Source of the DNA: Monarcha castaneiventris obscurior
Lineage: Eukaryota > Chordata > Aves > Passeriformes > Monarchidae
NCBI GenBank assembly: GCA_026261815.1
Contig: JAMPIT010000354.1
Span: 1,550,001 to 1,614,000, forward strand
Direction: 5' to 3'
Length of the DNA: 64,000 nt
Shown here: positions 49,442-62,500 of the stretch, in pieces
How positions within the stretch are numbered: position 1 is the first letter of the stretch
Layout: every line of letters starts with the position of its first letter
The notes under the pieces: generated by a model
The model's database searches: none
What the model saw: only the letters and a program-made list of their open reading frames with translations
What the model was told of the DNA's origin: nothing
Program-made: the position numbers and the translations under genes

Positions 49442-50361
49442 TGTCTAGGTTTGGAAGACAGGTGTCAGACAGGAAAGGCAGGAGCTTCCCCTGAAATGGA
49501 AAATGCAACCCCCTTCCCTCCGAATTATTATAAATTTGAAAATAAGGGGCTTTCAGGAAAAGATATGAGGGATAGGAATAACAGTTCTTTACTAATAAAT
49601 ATATATGTATAACAACACAAACAAACAACAATAGCTGTGGCAGTCACAGCAAACAACAGCACAAAACCCAGTGCAGCCTCTCTCCGCCTTGGGCACTTTC
49701 CCCTGGGTGCAGTTCCTCCGGAGCGGCTCCCGCTGAGCAGGGCGGGTGCGATGGTTCCCCCGCGGCTGCAGGGGGCGCTCCGCAGCGAGCTCAGGCAGCA
49801 CCGGTAATGGCGGCACGGGGTCCCGGGAAGGGATGGATGAAAAACCTCACAAACCCCTGTATGTCTGACTGGATCCTCAGGAACAGCAGGCTGGAACAGC
49901 AGGGACGAGCGCAGATCTCAGGTGGCAGCGAGGTGCACCAAACTCCAGCGCTGTAGCAGGAACCCGGCAGGTCACAGCGTAGGAGCTACAGAGTAGCGAC
50001 AGCTCCGAGCAGCGGCAGGGGCCGAGTGGCAGTGCCCAGCCCCCAGCAGGCAGGCAGAAGAGCAGGCTTAGAAATCCCGGGGTTTGCCCGCAGAAAGCAA
50101 AAACAGCCGAAAAAGCAGAAGCTTGCCATGCTGACCAAGAGTCCACACCGAAGGCAGGCAGCTCCCAGACTGCACGCTGAGCACACCAGGCAGCCCCCGG
50201 GTGTCTCAACCCCCCCAGGTGACAAAAGGGTGGCCAGTCCCACCCCGCCCCTGTGGCCAGGTCTTTTGTTTCTTTTAAGTATCCAGCGGTTTGTCCCCTA
50301 GCAACTAGTATGGGTAAAATTCTTTAAGAGAAAAAACAGGCTAAAATCCTAAACCCCAACA
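49442..50361 (-). repeat. 5' LTR of the provirus
   Basis: On the minus strand it begins TGTTGGGGTTTAGG and ends CCTAGACA. It is 920 bp and nearly identical to the copy at 43188-44106. Differences cluster in the central GC-rich part, and the outer stretches at both ends are identical. It abuts the primer site on its downstream side and CTGAC on its upstream side. Confidence 0.95.
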
Positions 50362-50366
50362 CTGAC
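50362..50366. repeat. Target-site duplication, right copy (CTGAC)
   Basis: This matches the left copy at 43183-43187. Five base pairs is the usual duplication length for ERV-L integrases. Confidence 0.88.
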
Positions 50367-50424
50367 CCAAAATTATCAGAGGGTTTGCTGAAATACTTCC
50401 ATTTTCTGCCAGTGAATTCTCCAT

Positions 50425-50565
50425 CAGCACCCTCCCAAGGCCAGGCTGGATGGGGCTTAGAGCAGCCTGGTCCAGTGGAAGGTGTCCCTGCCATGGCAGG
50501 GTATGGCACTGGATGATCTTTAGGGCCCCTTCCAACCCAAACCATTGTGTGAGTTTATGATTCAG
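50425..50565 (+). mobile_element. CR1 3'-end fragment
   Basis: AAGGCCAGGCTGGATGGGGC, GGTGTCCCTGCCATGGCAGG, CAACCCAAACCATTGTG. It begins about 60 bases right of the provirus. Confidence 0.85.
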
Positions 50566-53314
50566 TCCCAGAACATGGTGTGGGGAATCACCCTGCTGCC
50601 CTGGCTCCAGACCTTTGCCCTCACTTTCCAGTGATCCCCTGGCCGCAGGTGAACCCACGGGAAGGAGGTGACGGCACAGTTCCCTTTTTGGTTTGTGCTC
50701 CTGACTCCAGAGCTGCCAAACTGTGTGGTTGTCATGCGAGGAACATCAGTGGCTGGTGGGTGGCTGTCTGGAAGCAGAGTGGAAGCTGTTTGTGGAATAC
50801 GTAATGAGGATTATGTATGTGTGGAGCTCACCCGGAGATTGGCTGAGTTTGGCACCTCATGAAGATGCAACCTCCTCCTTGTCTTATTTTGGTTTTCTTA
50901 AACCCCTTCCCCCACCACACTGGGAAATCAGGATTCATCCTTCCCCTCTCCACCTTCTCCATCAAATTGAGGTGACTGATTCAAGTCACAATATTTTAGA
51001 AATTCTAATCAGCTCCAGATGTCTTTTCAAGTTGCTTCTTGATTTTCTAAGATGAGATAAGTAAAGATTTCAAACTAAATTTCAAGTGCAAATTACAGCC
51101 CACCCACCCAGCTTCAATCCAAATCCAGCACCATCCCCAGTTGGGTTTGGATGGGACCATGGAGAGCCATGGAAAGAAGCCACACGGATTTGGGTTTAGT
51201 GCCTGTTCCCAGTGCTGCTGTGTGACCCCTCCGAGCAGCTGCACAAACACAGCGATGGCACGGAGGCCTTGGAGGCTCAGGGCTCCTAGGGTTTCTAAGA
51301 AGCGTTTTAATTCCCATGGCTATGGCTGCAGGGAGCTGAAAGGATGGAGAAAGGCATTTTCCATCAAAGCTGGAAATCAGTCTAAACTTGCAGAGTTTTC
51401 AGATTGGGACATCTGAGTCCTCCTGCTCCTAAACTTCACAATGCAGGTTTTTCTGGGGCAAAATTCCATTTTATTTTGAAGCTAGTTTATTGCTGGGTCT
51501 GTGTGTGTGTTTGTTGGGAAAGGACAAGGTACCTGCCTTGCTCCTCTCCTCAGAGCCCAGGGAATGCTCAGCGCCCACTCCATGGACCTTAACCCATGCT
51601 CAGTGCAAGTGCTCCCCCCAGCTCCCATCCCACTCCACAAATCCTTCATCCTTCCTTCTGTGCACTGGGATTCTGTGTAAGGGCTTGCAACAGAAGAGTT
51701 GCCTCAGATACAGCGGTGGGGAGGGTGAGGAGGGGAGAACACAGGGAAGAGACGTCAGAAGGGGGAGGAGGGGAGAGACCACAGTGCAAGACCTGTGCTT
51801 ATACTGTCTCCTGGAAGATTCTGTTTTGATGACCATAAGGACCCTGTCCATAGAAAGAAAAGAGAATTTTTTTTCCAAGTAAATCAGCTGAATATCCACT
51901 ACAGCACAGGAGCCCCAGCTCCCACTGGCACAGCTCTGCTGGCCATCAGCAAAGCACTTCCGCCGGGGGACACTGAGATGTCCAGGAGCATCAGGAGTGT
52001 GGCTGTATCCACAGCCTCAACCCCTGAATGTGCCTGCAGTCGGCAGTGGGGGGAGCAGGAAACCTCTGAGGTGTCTGCAGAAACTCAGACTCCGATTTCA
52101 AAGACCTTTTCTGATTAAAGGTGTTTTAGGGATGAGGCAAGACTCACTATCCAGGGCACAGGAATTTCTTTGGCAACCTTAGGTATGAGGAGGGCTCAGT
52201 CCTTACGACACCCATTTCCTTCCTGGGGGGGACAGAGAGCGGCTGGTGGGTGTCTGAAATGTGCAATGTCCCCCAACAGAAATGAGGGAATAGTGAGATT
52301 GTTAGTCCATGATTTCTGTTTCCTTCTTCCTTTTCACTTAGCTTTTCCTGGAGGCTTCAGTTTCTCACACTGTGTGCTATAAATGATTGTTTGGGGCTTT
52401 AATGTGCTCTGTGTAACTGTATCATTTCCAGAACAAGAGTCAGAGGTTGCCTTTGCTTTTTCTTACAAAGTATTTTAAGAAATAGCTTCCTCTCTCACAA
52501 AAACACCGGTCATTTTTCTTCCCTGAGAACACTAACTGGGTTATTTCCAGACTCATCCTTTCATAAGGTTTCATTCTGCTGTACATCTCCGAGAAACAGA
52601 TGCTGGCAGTCTTGAAACGATCTCCAATAATATTTATATTTTATATTAGTGAAGGAGCAAAAAATATGCTTGTATGGCATGAGAGAAATAAACTACTTTT
52701 TGGTCCATTAGTAACTGAGGAGGTTGTTAGGCAACTCCAGATGGGAACAAAACTGTATTTATATAATTTCAAATTGATAATTTTACATAATTTTTATTCC
52801 TGAGTCTTCAAAAAGATGGTCAGAGAGTTGTCCAGCACAGTGAGGATAAATACTGATGAGTGGGAAATCCTTCCTTTGGGGAACTGCAGAAGTTGACGGA
52901 GCTTTGTGCAGAGAAGACAAGTGGGATGTCCCAGACCACATTCACTAAACAGTTGCCAGTCAAGGGCAACATAATGGGAAAGTTGATCTTGGAATTTAGC
53001 ACACTGGGAACTGAAGGCTGGGAATGTTGTGTTGTTCATTGACTGAGGCTGTCTCTAGTCAAGAGGATTTTCAGACTCCATTTAGAGTTGGTAGATTTTG
53101 ATTTCTGAAAGACCTTCGGCTTAGCACCAGTTTAAAGATCAGCACTGAGCCAAAAATGGCTTTGTCGGCCCAGCTGGACTGAGAAAAGATATCACCTGTC
53201 CTGGCAAAGCCAGTCTTGCCAGTGCTGATGAAGCAGATGAAGAAAGAGCTGCCGGAGGAAGCCATCTTTGGGAGGGATGTTTCTGGTGGAGAGCTGCAGA
53301 ACCACAACCAGATC

Positions 53315-53395
53315 ACGGAATCATGGAATCCCAAATGGGTTGGGAGGGGCCTAAAAGACCATCTTGTTCCAACCCCCAGCCATGAACACCTTCCA
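53315..53395 (-). mobile_element. CR1 3'-end scrap
   Basis: ATCACGGAATCATGGAATCC then CATCTTGTTCCAACCCCCAG. Confidence 0.75.
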
Positions 53396-53754
53396 CTAGA
53401 AAATGCCTCTCTGCTGATTCATCACCACTGTTGAAGCAGATGGAAAATCACATGCAACCAAGTCATGTGCAAAACTCAGTAATTTAGGGAATAGCAAAGA
53501 AGAGAAGACAGGCCAGTGATTACAAGTTTCCCATACAACAGGCCTGTTCTAATCCATCTCTTTATGCCTCTTCCTTGCTTTCACCTCTCCTAAACCAGTT
53601 AAGGACAAGCCAGGTTTATCTGTGGGGAAAATTTGACAGCTCAGAAAATGAACCAAACACCAGCCTTGCTGAAAGGGCTGGGGGCAACAGAACCAAAAAT
53701 GCCCAACTAATGAATAGGTGCTGCCCTGGCCCTGTCCACATGGACATCTCAGGT

Positions 53755-54272
53755 GCTGTCCACATTTGTGGTCTTGAAAAGAAGCTGAAAATTCAGAGGG
53801 GACTGAAAGTAGAGACCAGGTGTGATTGGAAAGCTACAGAAAATGCCACACTGTGGGAGACTTACAGAGCTCAATCTGGTTTGCTGCTCAAAAAGGGAAA
53901 AAAATTAAAAATATAAAGAAGGCAGCTTGAGAGGTGATTTGATCGCAGTGAATAAGTGTCTCCCTGCAGAGAAAATACAAGGTACCCGAGTGCTCTTGAA
54001 TGCAGAGACAGAAGCTGTCCACATTTGTGGTCTTGAAAAGAAGCTGAAAATTCAGAGGGGACTGAAAGTAGAGACCAGGTGTGATTGGAAAGCTACAGAA
54101 AATGCCACACTGTGGGAGACTTACAGAGCTCAATCTGGTTTGCTGCTCAAAAAGGGAAAAAAATTAAAAATATAAAGAAGGCAGCTTGAGAGGTGATTTG
54201 ATCGCAGTGAATAAGTGTCTCCCTGCAGAGAAAATACAAGGTACCCGAGTGCTCTTGAATGCAGAGACAGAA
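53755..54272. repeat. Exact tandem duplication, 2 x 259 bp
   Basis: Copies at 53755-54013 and 54014-54272 read identically, without any mismatch I can find. The unit contains LINE-like text (GAGGTGATTTGATCGCAGTG, related to old CR1). Both flanks differ outside the unit. Identity this high means a recent duplication or an assembly duplicate. Confidence 0.95.
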
Positions 54273-55689
54273 GCGGTGGTGAAGATCTGAACCAGAGCAG
54301 GTTTGCATTGGAAATGAGGCACAAGGTTTTTCTGCAATGAGCATGACTAATCCATGCATCACGGACTAGCCATCCTTCTGCTGCTTCCACAGCAAAGCTG
54401 GGAGCTGTTCAGCAAACAGCCTGTGTCCAGCAGCAGTGATCAGGCTCAGGAGCTCAGTGGTGTGAAAAGTGAGTCCTACCCATGGGTTCCAGTGGGACTG
54501 CATCCTCCAGGTGAGCAGCAGTCACATGAACCTGCGCGCAACAGTCCAGGAACAGGGAACTAGATATAGATGTTGCACCTACTCCAAAAATGCAAAACAA
54601 AGCCCAGCTCCTGCCTCTAGCTCCCTCCTCCCAGAAACATGGGGTGATTCCCAGGTTTACCTCCAGTAACACAGACTCCAGGTTAACTCCTGCTGCTGGG
54701 GCCATCCCGGGGGGACCCCATGAGCCGGGAGTGACTCAGCCTGAGTGGGAGAAGGCACTGAGCAAGTGGCACTGGGGAATGACTCACGGGGGGGTGTCTG
54801 CAGGGCCGAAGGCAGCAAAGGAATTCACCTTCTCTAGCACTGGGTGATGTAACAGGCAAAACTTCACCTTTTCCATCCTTAATGAAAAGTAAAAGCAGCC
54901 GGGTCTGAAGTGCCTGGACATTGAAGCACTCTCTGGGCAGAGCATTCTGAAATGCTGATTTAGCTCATTCCAGCTACTGCAGCTGTGGGTTTGGCTGCTC
55001 CCCAGGGTGTTTCCCATCACCTTTCTGAAGTAGCATCTCCAATGAGGGAGAAATTCCTGCAGTCTCTGCCTGGGCAGGCTGCCAGACAGCAGCAGCTTCC
55101 TGCTGTTCTGAGGAAAACCTCATTCTCCTCCAGCATCCCTTCCCTGGCACTGCCTGCTGCACACCCGGGACTTCCCAGCAGTGTCTCCTCATCCTGAGGA
55201 CTCTTATCATGGTTAAAAAAAGCTGCATTCTGCTACTGATGAAAGCCAGTTTGTCAGATACATGCTGAAAACAGCATAAAACTCCACAAAGGAGCTGATA
55301 TCTCCCTTCCGGAGTTCCGTGCATTTAAATGAAGTCTTGCCAACTAATTAAAAACCCTTCATCCATCTCGTAAACATCCCAGAATCACTTTTCTCACTGA
55401 CTGAATTATTTAAGGGTCATTCTCTCAGGATTCAAAATGATTGGTTTGTTGTTGCATTACTGCAAATTCCGTGTAGTGAAAACCCTTTGGCCTCGGAGGA
55501 ACCTCCTTTGAATAATAAACAAACACAGAAATGTTGTTGCTCTGCATTCAGACAACTTCCTTCAGTGGAATCTGCACCTGGTCCTGGAAAACGGTGCAGC
55601 AGAGCCTTTAGGGACACCTTTCCTGCATTTGTGCTGGTAGAAGTGCATGAAATAAAATGAGAGAAGGGAGAAACTCAAAGCTTCAGTTG

Positions 55690-55815
55690 GATCCTAGAAT
55701 GGTTTGATTCGGAAGGTACCTCAAAGATCATCCAGTTCCAGCCCCCTTCCAAGGGCAAGGACACCTTCCACTAGCCCAGGGTGCTCAGAACCCCATCCAG
55801 CCTGGCCAGCTTGAC
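55690..55815 (-). mobile_element. CR1 3' fragment
   Basis: TGGATCCTAGAATGGTTTG, ATCATCCAGTTCCAGCCCCC, AAGGGCAAGGACACCTTCCA. Confidence 0.82.
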
Positions 55816-56469
55816 TAAGCAGACCCAGAAATCATCCAGCACAACCAAGAGCCTCATAAGGGACTGAGGGTGAAGAACAGGGTGAGGAGGAGGCAGGAGA
55901 TGCTTAATTAGGCATCGCCACCACGTAAGATAACTGTGGCATCACAACCCAGTGGGCCACCAGAGACAGATTTGGGGACTTGCAGGGTGTATCTGCACAA
56001 CTGAACATGGAAAGCCTCTGCTAAACTGCTCCATCAGGTTTCCAGGTTGGTCTCCTCTGCTTCTTCAGCTACTAGAAGGTGGCTGTTGGACACGGTAAGA
56101 TATTGACAATAGTCAGGGCTGGCTGAAGCCCCCAGAAAGATGAGTTTGGAGGTCTGGAGTCCAGCCACAGCTGCTGCTGTGTGATGGTGTCGTTGGTACA
56201 ATGCAAGCGACGCGGGGGATGTCCCCCTGAGGGCCCTTAAATTGTAGTAGATCCACCCATGGGGAAAGAAACTTCTGTAGTTATGGCTTCAGATGCATCT
56301 GTACTTAAAGGTAAACTTCTTGCTAGCCCAGGCTTTCCAAACCTGTTTCAAATTCCTCCCCTTTTCTTTTTTGTGATGATTTTGGTAGGGATTGGCCTAC
56401 CAGCACACAGAGCAAGGCTTTCAATTCAAGCAAAGATCCACACCCCCAGCAAGAAATGGGCTTAAACTT

Positions 56470-57125
56470 AGAATACGGAATATCCTGGGTGGAAAGGACT
56501 CCCCAAGGATCAGCCAGTCCCACCCCTGGCCCTGCACAGACACCCCATCCCTGGCAGCGCTGTCCAAACGCTCCTGGAGCTCTGGCAGCCTCGGGGCCGG
56601 GACCATTCCCTGGAGAGCCTGGGCAGTGCCCAGCACCCTCTGGGGAAGGGCCTTTCCCTGATCTCCATCCCAAATGCCCCTGACACAGCTCCAGCCGTTC
56701 CCTGGGTGCTGTCCCTGCCACAGGGAGCAGAGATCAGAGCTGCCCCTGGGGAGGAGCTGCAGCCCCCGCTGAGCTCTGCCCTCAGCCTCTGCTCCAGCTG
56801 GACAGGCCAAGTGCCCTCAGCTGCTCCTCGTGTGGCCCCTCCAGACCCTTCAGCTCTTTGTGTCCCACTTATGGATATTCTCTAATAACTTTCTCTTTTT
56901 TACATTGTGGTGCCCAAAACTGCCCCCAGCACTCAAGGTGGGGCCAGCTCAGCCCAGAGCAGAGCAGGACAATTCCCTGGCCTGATGCCTCCCAGGACAT
57001 GGATTTCCCTCCTGGCTCCAGGGCACTGCTGACTCAATGACCTTGCCATTGATCAGGAGGGCCAGGTCCTTTTCCCAGAGCTGCTGTCCAGCCTGTCATT
57101 CCCCAGGCTGTACAGGGCAACCCTG
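56470..57125 (-). mobile_element. CR1 fragment, long copy
   Basis: Reversed CR1: the 3' UTR part matches the reverse of 18375-18745 with only a few differences. The right part (GGGGCCAGCTCAGCCCAGAG, CAGAGCTGCTGTCCAGCCTG) corresponds to the end of ORF2. Confidence 0.85.
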
Positions 57126-57169
57126 GACGCACCGCAAACTTCAGAGAGCAAAGCACTTCCCACCCTCTC

Positions 57170-57410
57170 AGCTTTTTGGGCCATGAATGACATAACCAGA
57201 GTTCACATTTCCTGGATTAGGCATGTCAATGCCAACGGCAAGGAATGATGCTTCCAAATTACTTTAATAATGTGGAGAAGTGATTGAACAAGGCATTCCA
57301 CATGAGCACTATCACTTTGCCTGTCTCACATTCACTCTGGAATTGCTAAGCATGGTACATCAAATGCAATTTAATTTCAATTACAATCTCTCTGATAAAG
57401 CTTATGGCTT
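57170..57410. other. AT-rich unique block, possible conserved non-coding element
   Basis: Non-repetitive sequence with TTTAATTTCAATTACAATC and similar homeobox-like cores, right of a CR1 copy. Inference from composition only. Confidence 0.25.
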
Positions 57411-58794
57411 CTTCCCCCACCCCCCTTGGAACACCCTCATGCAGTGCTACTCTCACACATACAGCACAGGGCACAGAAAAGAGAAAATCCAATATATTTC
57501 TATATTTCTGGGGCACTAACCTAGGAATTGTGCTGGATCATCCCCCTCCACGCACTTGTGGCATATTGAGTGAGTAGGAACGTTTTTAAATGAACATTGC
57601 TCATAATATTAGGACTTAATAGCTTACCATGAGAAGGAGTCACAGTTCTGACTTCGTTGTGACACTTTGGAGGAATCAGAACACAGAACATTCCTTTATT
57701 TGACTGGTTTCAGCTTGGAAACATGCATAAAATTGTGCTGATCCCACTGAGGTTGTAGAATCATTGCAAAGTCTCTGTCTAGAACATATAAAATAGGTAT
57801 TTATCCATTCTACAAGAGGCATCTGCAAGGTTTTGGATGTCCAATGTCAGCTGGGAGAGTCAAGGAAAAAAAGGAGTGTTGGCATCTGCCCAGATCCATG
57901 GCAGATGACCAGGGAGCTGAGAGCAGGAGGAGGGTACAGCATGAGCAAGGGCAGGTAAAGGGGAAAACTGAGGGGGACAACAATTTTTTTATCTCTGTCA
58001 CCCAGCTGATCCTCACATCCTTTCAGAGGTGACAAGGGAGAGCATTGGAAAGGAAGCATGTGGGAGCTGCCTGGACACGCAGGTTTGGGCATCGGGAGTT
58101 GCTTGGCTGAAAACTCTGCAGTCAGTGGCCAGGGCAAGAGCAATGGCACTTGTGAGCCTCCTGGGACCACGAGGGAGTGCTCTTGTCAGCTCGGTTAGGG
58201 GCAGAAATACCCTTTCTAATGCAGCAAAGGTCCCACAGGCAGTTCCCCGTGGAGCAGAGCAGTTGTCACAGCTGGTCCCATCTTCAGGGCTCTGCTCCAT
58301 TCTGGACTTGGCGCTCAGTTCTGCCTGTTCCTCCAGCACCGCTCAGATTCTCATCTGATCCTTTGGATTTGCTCTTTGCCTCTGGCAATTCCTTCTACAG
58401 TGGGGCTGTGCCGGCAGCCTGGCTGAGGCAAACGGGTCTCCTATCTCTTTGCCAGGGAAAAGTCCCTCCATCCCAGCCCACCCTGGGGGACAGCCCTGCG
58501 AGTGGGAGCTCAGCCCCATCACCATCAGGGCAGTGTTTGGCATCCAGTGGTGTGGGCTGGTTTGCAGTGAGACCCAACAGCTGCTGTGTACAGTCCCTGG
58601 AAAAGTCAGCTGTGGATGCTGATGGAGCATTAGGCACCTGTCCCATCCTCACCTGCTCTGCAATGCGGGAGTGTAGGAGGGGACACACTCAGCTGTGTCC
58701 AGCTCTGCTTTGAGGAGGTGGCTCAGACTCTGCATTTCAGATACTCTCTCTCCTGAGCAGAACTACCTTCAGCCACTGAACTAAAGTCATTGAC

Positions 58795-59003
58795 CCTGAA
58801 CTGGAAGAAGAACTTTGCTGTGTGGGAGACCAGAGGCTGGAACCTCACCCAGGGAGGGTGTGGAGTCTCCCTCACCGGTGACATTCCAGAACCCTCTGTA
58901 TCAATCCTGTACCACATGCTCCAGGATGAATTTGCTTTAACTGGACCAGATGACCCACTGCAGTCTCTTCCAACCTGATCCATTCTGGGATTCTGTGATT
59001 CCT
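58795..59003 (+). mobile_element. CR1 3' fragment
   Basis: GGTGTGGAGTCTCCCTCACC, then GACCAGATGACCCACTG and an ending CCATTCTGGGATTCTGTGAT. Confidence 0.78.
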
Positions 59004-59042
59004 TGGGCCCTCCGGTGCATTGCCCATGTCTTCATTTCATCC

Positions 59043-59576
59043 TGTGCTAGTTTGAAAACAAACCAATGGGAGGCACTAAGTCAGAATAACAATTTAATAG
59101 GGAAATAAAAAAAAAAAGTGAAGGTAGACAAACAGTGGGTTAAACTGACAGAGTCAAAATACAACCTGATATCCCGTTAGTCAGGGTGGCAGGAGCAGTC
59201 CAGTATGATGGTGGCTGCACTCCTCCTGAAGTGATGGCTTCTCTCAAAGCAGTGGTCCAGTAGAAGGGTCTGCTCTTCCTCAGAAGGTCCAGTGGTGGCT
59301 ATGCAGCTCCTGTCCTCTGGGAATCCAGTGGAAAGGGTGTCCGTGGTGTTCAGAAACCCAGATTTTATCTAGGATGGAATGCTTGGTTCCTCCCTCTGGG
59401 CGGAGCCTCTCACAATGGGATGAGGAGTCATGAGGCCAGGTGTTGATGGGCTCATTAACAGCAGATAGTCCGGAGGGAGTTATCGCTGAGTCATGGGCAG
59501 AACATTAATGGGTGATTAACAGAACAATAGTCTGGAGGGAGGAGGCAAGGAAACACTGCCCCACCTAGTTTCAACA
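59043..59576 (-). mobile_element. Solo LTR, minus orientation
   Basis: On the minus strand it starts TGTTGAAACTAGGTGGGG and ends GTTTTCAAACTAGCACA, 534 bp, with TG...CA termini. A minus-strand ATTAAA lies near its 3' end, and there is a short A-run at 59107-59117. There is no internal retroviral sequence and no obvious duplication at the flanks. The termini resemble passerine ERV-L LTRs, a recognition-level call. Confidence 0.6.
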
Positions 59577-62500
59577 GCTCATGAGAATGGTAATAGAATA
59601 CACTGCAACCCAGGACACATCCAAATCCAGCCAGTCTGGGTGGAGGAAGGATGCCCCCTCCTTGGTCTGTTGGTCCCAATGACCTGCTGGTTGCATCTTC
59701 CCTGCGAACACCTCATGGTCCTGCAGACCCCCAAAATCAGAAAACCTCTGAAAATCACTGTGGAACAAAAGCTGCTGGTTCCCAGTCCACATGGGAGAGC
59801 CTCTTTTCTCCTGCTGGTACCTACTCCAGAATCCCCCAGGGAAAAGCTGTTATTGAAACAGCAGAAATAGGGAAATAAGTTCCTACACACTGAGATATGC
59901 ACAGAGAGAGAATTACTTCTTTAGGACCACCTTTTTTGCTGGTAGGATCTGACTGAGATTTATTGGCCTCCAGGTAATACTGAAGAGTCCAGTGATAAGC
60001 TGCAGCTCCTCAGCATCCCCCAGACCAGGGTTTCCTGACTGGTTTTCTTCATCTCCAATTCTCATAAAGCATCAAAGCTGAAACCCAACACTTCCACCCA
60101 TCCCCAAATTCAGAGCCAATGATAATCCAAAATATTTGTTGACACAGTGAGGCTATCTCCTGCCATGGACCAGTGCCAGTGCCTCTGGCTGGCTTTTTGC
60201 CCCCTCTCTGAGGTGTCCTGGTGTCACAGCTGAGCACAGGAACCTCCCTCCAGCTTTCACTCATTCATGCTCTCTCTGTGCCGCGGCTTTTAAGTGGGCA
60301 CTCAACACATTGCAGCAGGAGCCTTGTCACAACATATTAGCAGAGTATCTCTGGATAATTCTCTTCCATCAGCTCAACTAGATCTCCTTTTCCAGGAAGG
60401 TTTTAGGAAATTTTTGTATGTGTTATCCAGCAAATAACTCTTGACTTTCACTGAAGTTTTCTCACAGCCCAGCCAGCCCTTCACTCTCTGTTTTTGGTCC
60501 ATTCCTTGAGCTGATTTTTTTTTTCCCTGTATCTGATAACTTTCTTCCCTCTTCTGTCTTCAACTGACTGAGGGTCTGATTTATCTGATCTAACACAGAT
60601 GTCTTGTTTGGGGTGGGAAGAAGAAGCTTAAGGTGACCAGTCCTACTGAGGAGACCTCCATAGTGAAAAATTACAACCTTTCCCCACCAAGCAATATAAA
60701 AGTTAAAACAAAATTAACTGAAAGGAAAAGGTGAAATACGTAGTTTCACTTTACAAAATATATCAGTGCCTTTAGAAACCTCTCCCACACTCACTACCAA
60801 GATGCCTTTAGGCCTTTTCTCCCGTGAATCCATTCCATTTCCCACTGATTGGTGCTTTCCAGCCCTCACATCATTTTGTGTTAAATATTCCCAGTTCCAG
60901 GCTGGTTAAACAGCAGCAGATATCCATAGATCAGTCTGTCTAATCTCTACAGCCTGATGATTACATGGAAGATGGATGGGCTGGGTAATACCCACAGAAC
61001 AGCCATTGGGCTGGCTGGGGCTGCTCCAGGTCCTTTGGCTGGAATAACGAGGTTAATCACACAAACGGTTACTTTGGTGGCTTCATCTTCATCACAGCAG
61101 CACAAGCACAGCAGAGACTCCCCTGGGCCAGAGATCTCTCCTCGGGGAGATCTAGGCTCTGGGCTTGTCCTGCTATTGGGAAACTGGATGATTTCAGCTT
61201 TCAGACATGGATTTAGGGATGGAAACTGGTTGAGCCATTGCTCAGAATCCCACAGGCCAACCCTGGTCTGCATCAGAAGGGTTTCCCTTCCTGATCCCTG
61301 ATGGGAGCTGCAGCCTTAGAAAGCTCATGGCAGAGTAAAACTAAAGCACAGTCGAGTGCTTAAGGAGATTCCCATGAAATAAGAGCAACTTGAAGGGACC
61401 AGAGCAGCACCCGGATCTGATGGGACCAGAGGGAAGAAGGGCTGATCACAATCGAGATGCTCAGGACCCTTTCTCCCACCACTGAATCCAAGTAGTCCTG
61501 GTCCCTAGCTAACAGGGTGTCATGGTTTAACCTCTGAGCATGGGGGTCGGACAAGATGACCTTTGAAGGTCTCTTCCAACCCAAAACCATTCTGTGATTA
61601 TGTGATTAGATTGCAGAGCCCTGGAAATAACTCTGGAATTTGTACTCTCCCCGGTGTGAGGAGGGATGGAGGTGCTTCAGGGAAGCAGCTCCCTGACCTA
61701 CATCCCTTTACTGGAGAGCAGCATGTTCTCTGGAACTGCTGCCCCTGGGGCACGCAGGGGATTTGGCTGGGGAGGCAGTTCAATGCCCTGTGAAGGGCCG
61801 GGAAGCAGCAGGACCCAGCGCTGGCTCAGCACATTGGTAGCATGACATAAATCATTGCTTCTCCTGCCCGTGATGCTCTGTGTGCAGGGAGTGGAGGACA
61901 CACATTCCCTGTGCTTGTACCACCGGATAATAAATGTGCGGTCCGTGCCGGGAGGCAGTGACAGATTGGAGACTCATTTTGTCCTGACCTCCTTGCACAT
62001 GGAGGAGCTGAGGGTTCAGCCCTGGTGGAAGCCATTCTGACATAATTCGTCCAAGGACAAGGACACAGCCCTCCTCTTTCAAGAAATTTTACTTTGCTAA
62101 GGCATATTTCAGGTCTTTTACCTGGCACCTAAGGACACCAGGACCTTAGAGCATTGCTCAGAGGCTGGACCAGGCTCCCATTTAAACTCTAGCAGCCCAG
62201 AGTGGCTTTTATGCTCATCCTTGCATCCTCCTGGTCCGGAGGAGCAAAATGAACTTGTGGAGGACACCCTGACCTGACCTTGTCCATGGGAGGAAAAGAG
62301 ACCTCTGGGTAAAGCCACAATTCACTCAATCCTGAACCTCTACAAGGTGATGAGCAGGTGATGCTATCAGAGCTGGCACTGTCTGGGCTGGGATTAGCTG
62401 TCAGAAAGATAAACCAGCACTAGTAACCCCAGGAACGGAGGAGAACCACAAAAGGTGTTTCTGGAGACCACAGTGAGTGTCCCAAGCAGCTGCTGCACTC

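Larger units (their letters stand above)
43188..50361 (-). mobile_element. Near-complete ERV-L-like endogenous retrovirus (provirus)
   Basis: Reading on the minus strand, the order is 5' LTR, primer site, membrane-type leader frame, gag, protease, reverse transcriptase, RNase H, integrase, 3' LTR. The LTRs are 920 and 919 bp, start TG and end CA, and are flanked by the 5-bp duplication CTGAC. The pol protein has the ERV-L style YIDDI polymerase motif and DTGA protease motif. Integrase ends only about 135 bp before the 3' LTR, so there is no env, as usual for ERV-L. A 5-bp duplication also fits this class. The LTRs differ at about a dozen positions by eye (roughly 1.2 percent), indicating a recent insertion. 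The coding region carries a premature stop and frameshifts, described in the separate entries, so this copy is not expected to be autonomous. It lies about 31 kb upstream of ASIC2 in the same orientation. Confidence 0.95.

Noticed and set aside
49877..50209. 110-codon frame conserved in both LTRs
   Set aside because: It starts at TTG, not ATG, has no internal Met, and its conservation is explained by the LTRs being young duplicates.
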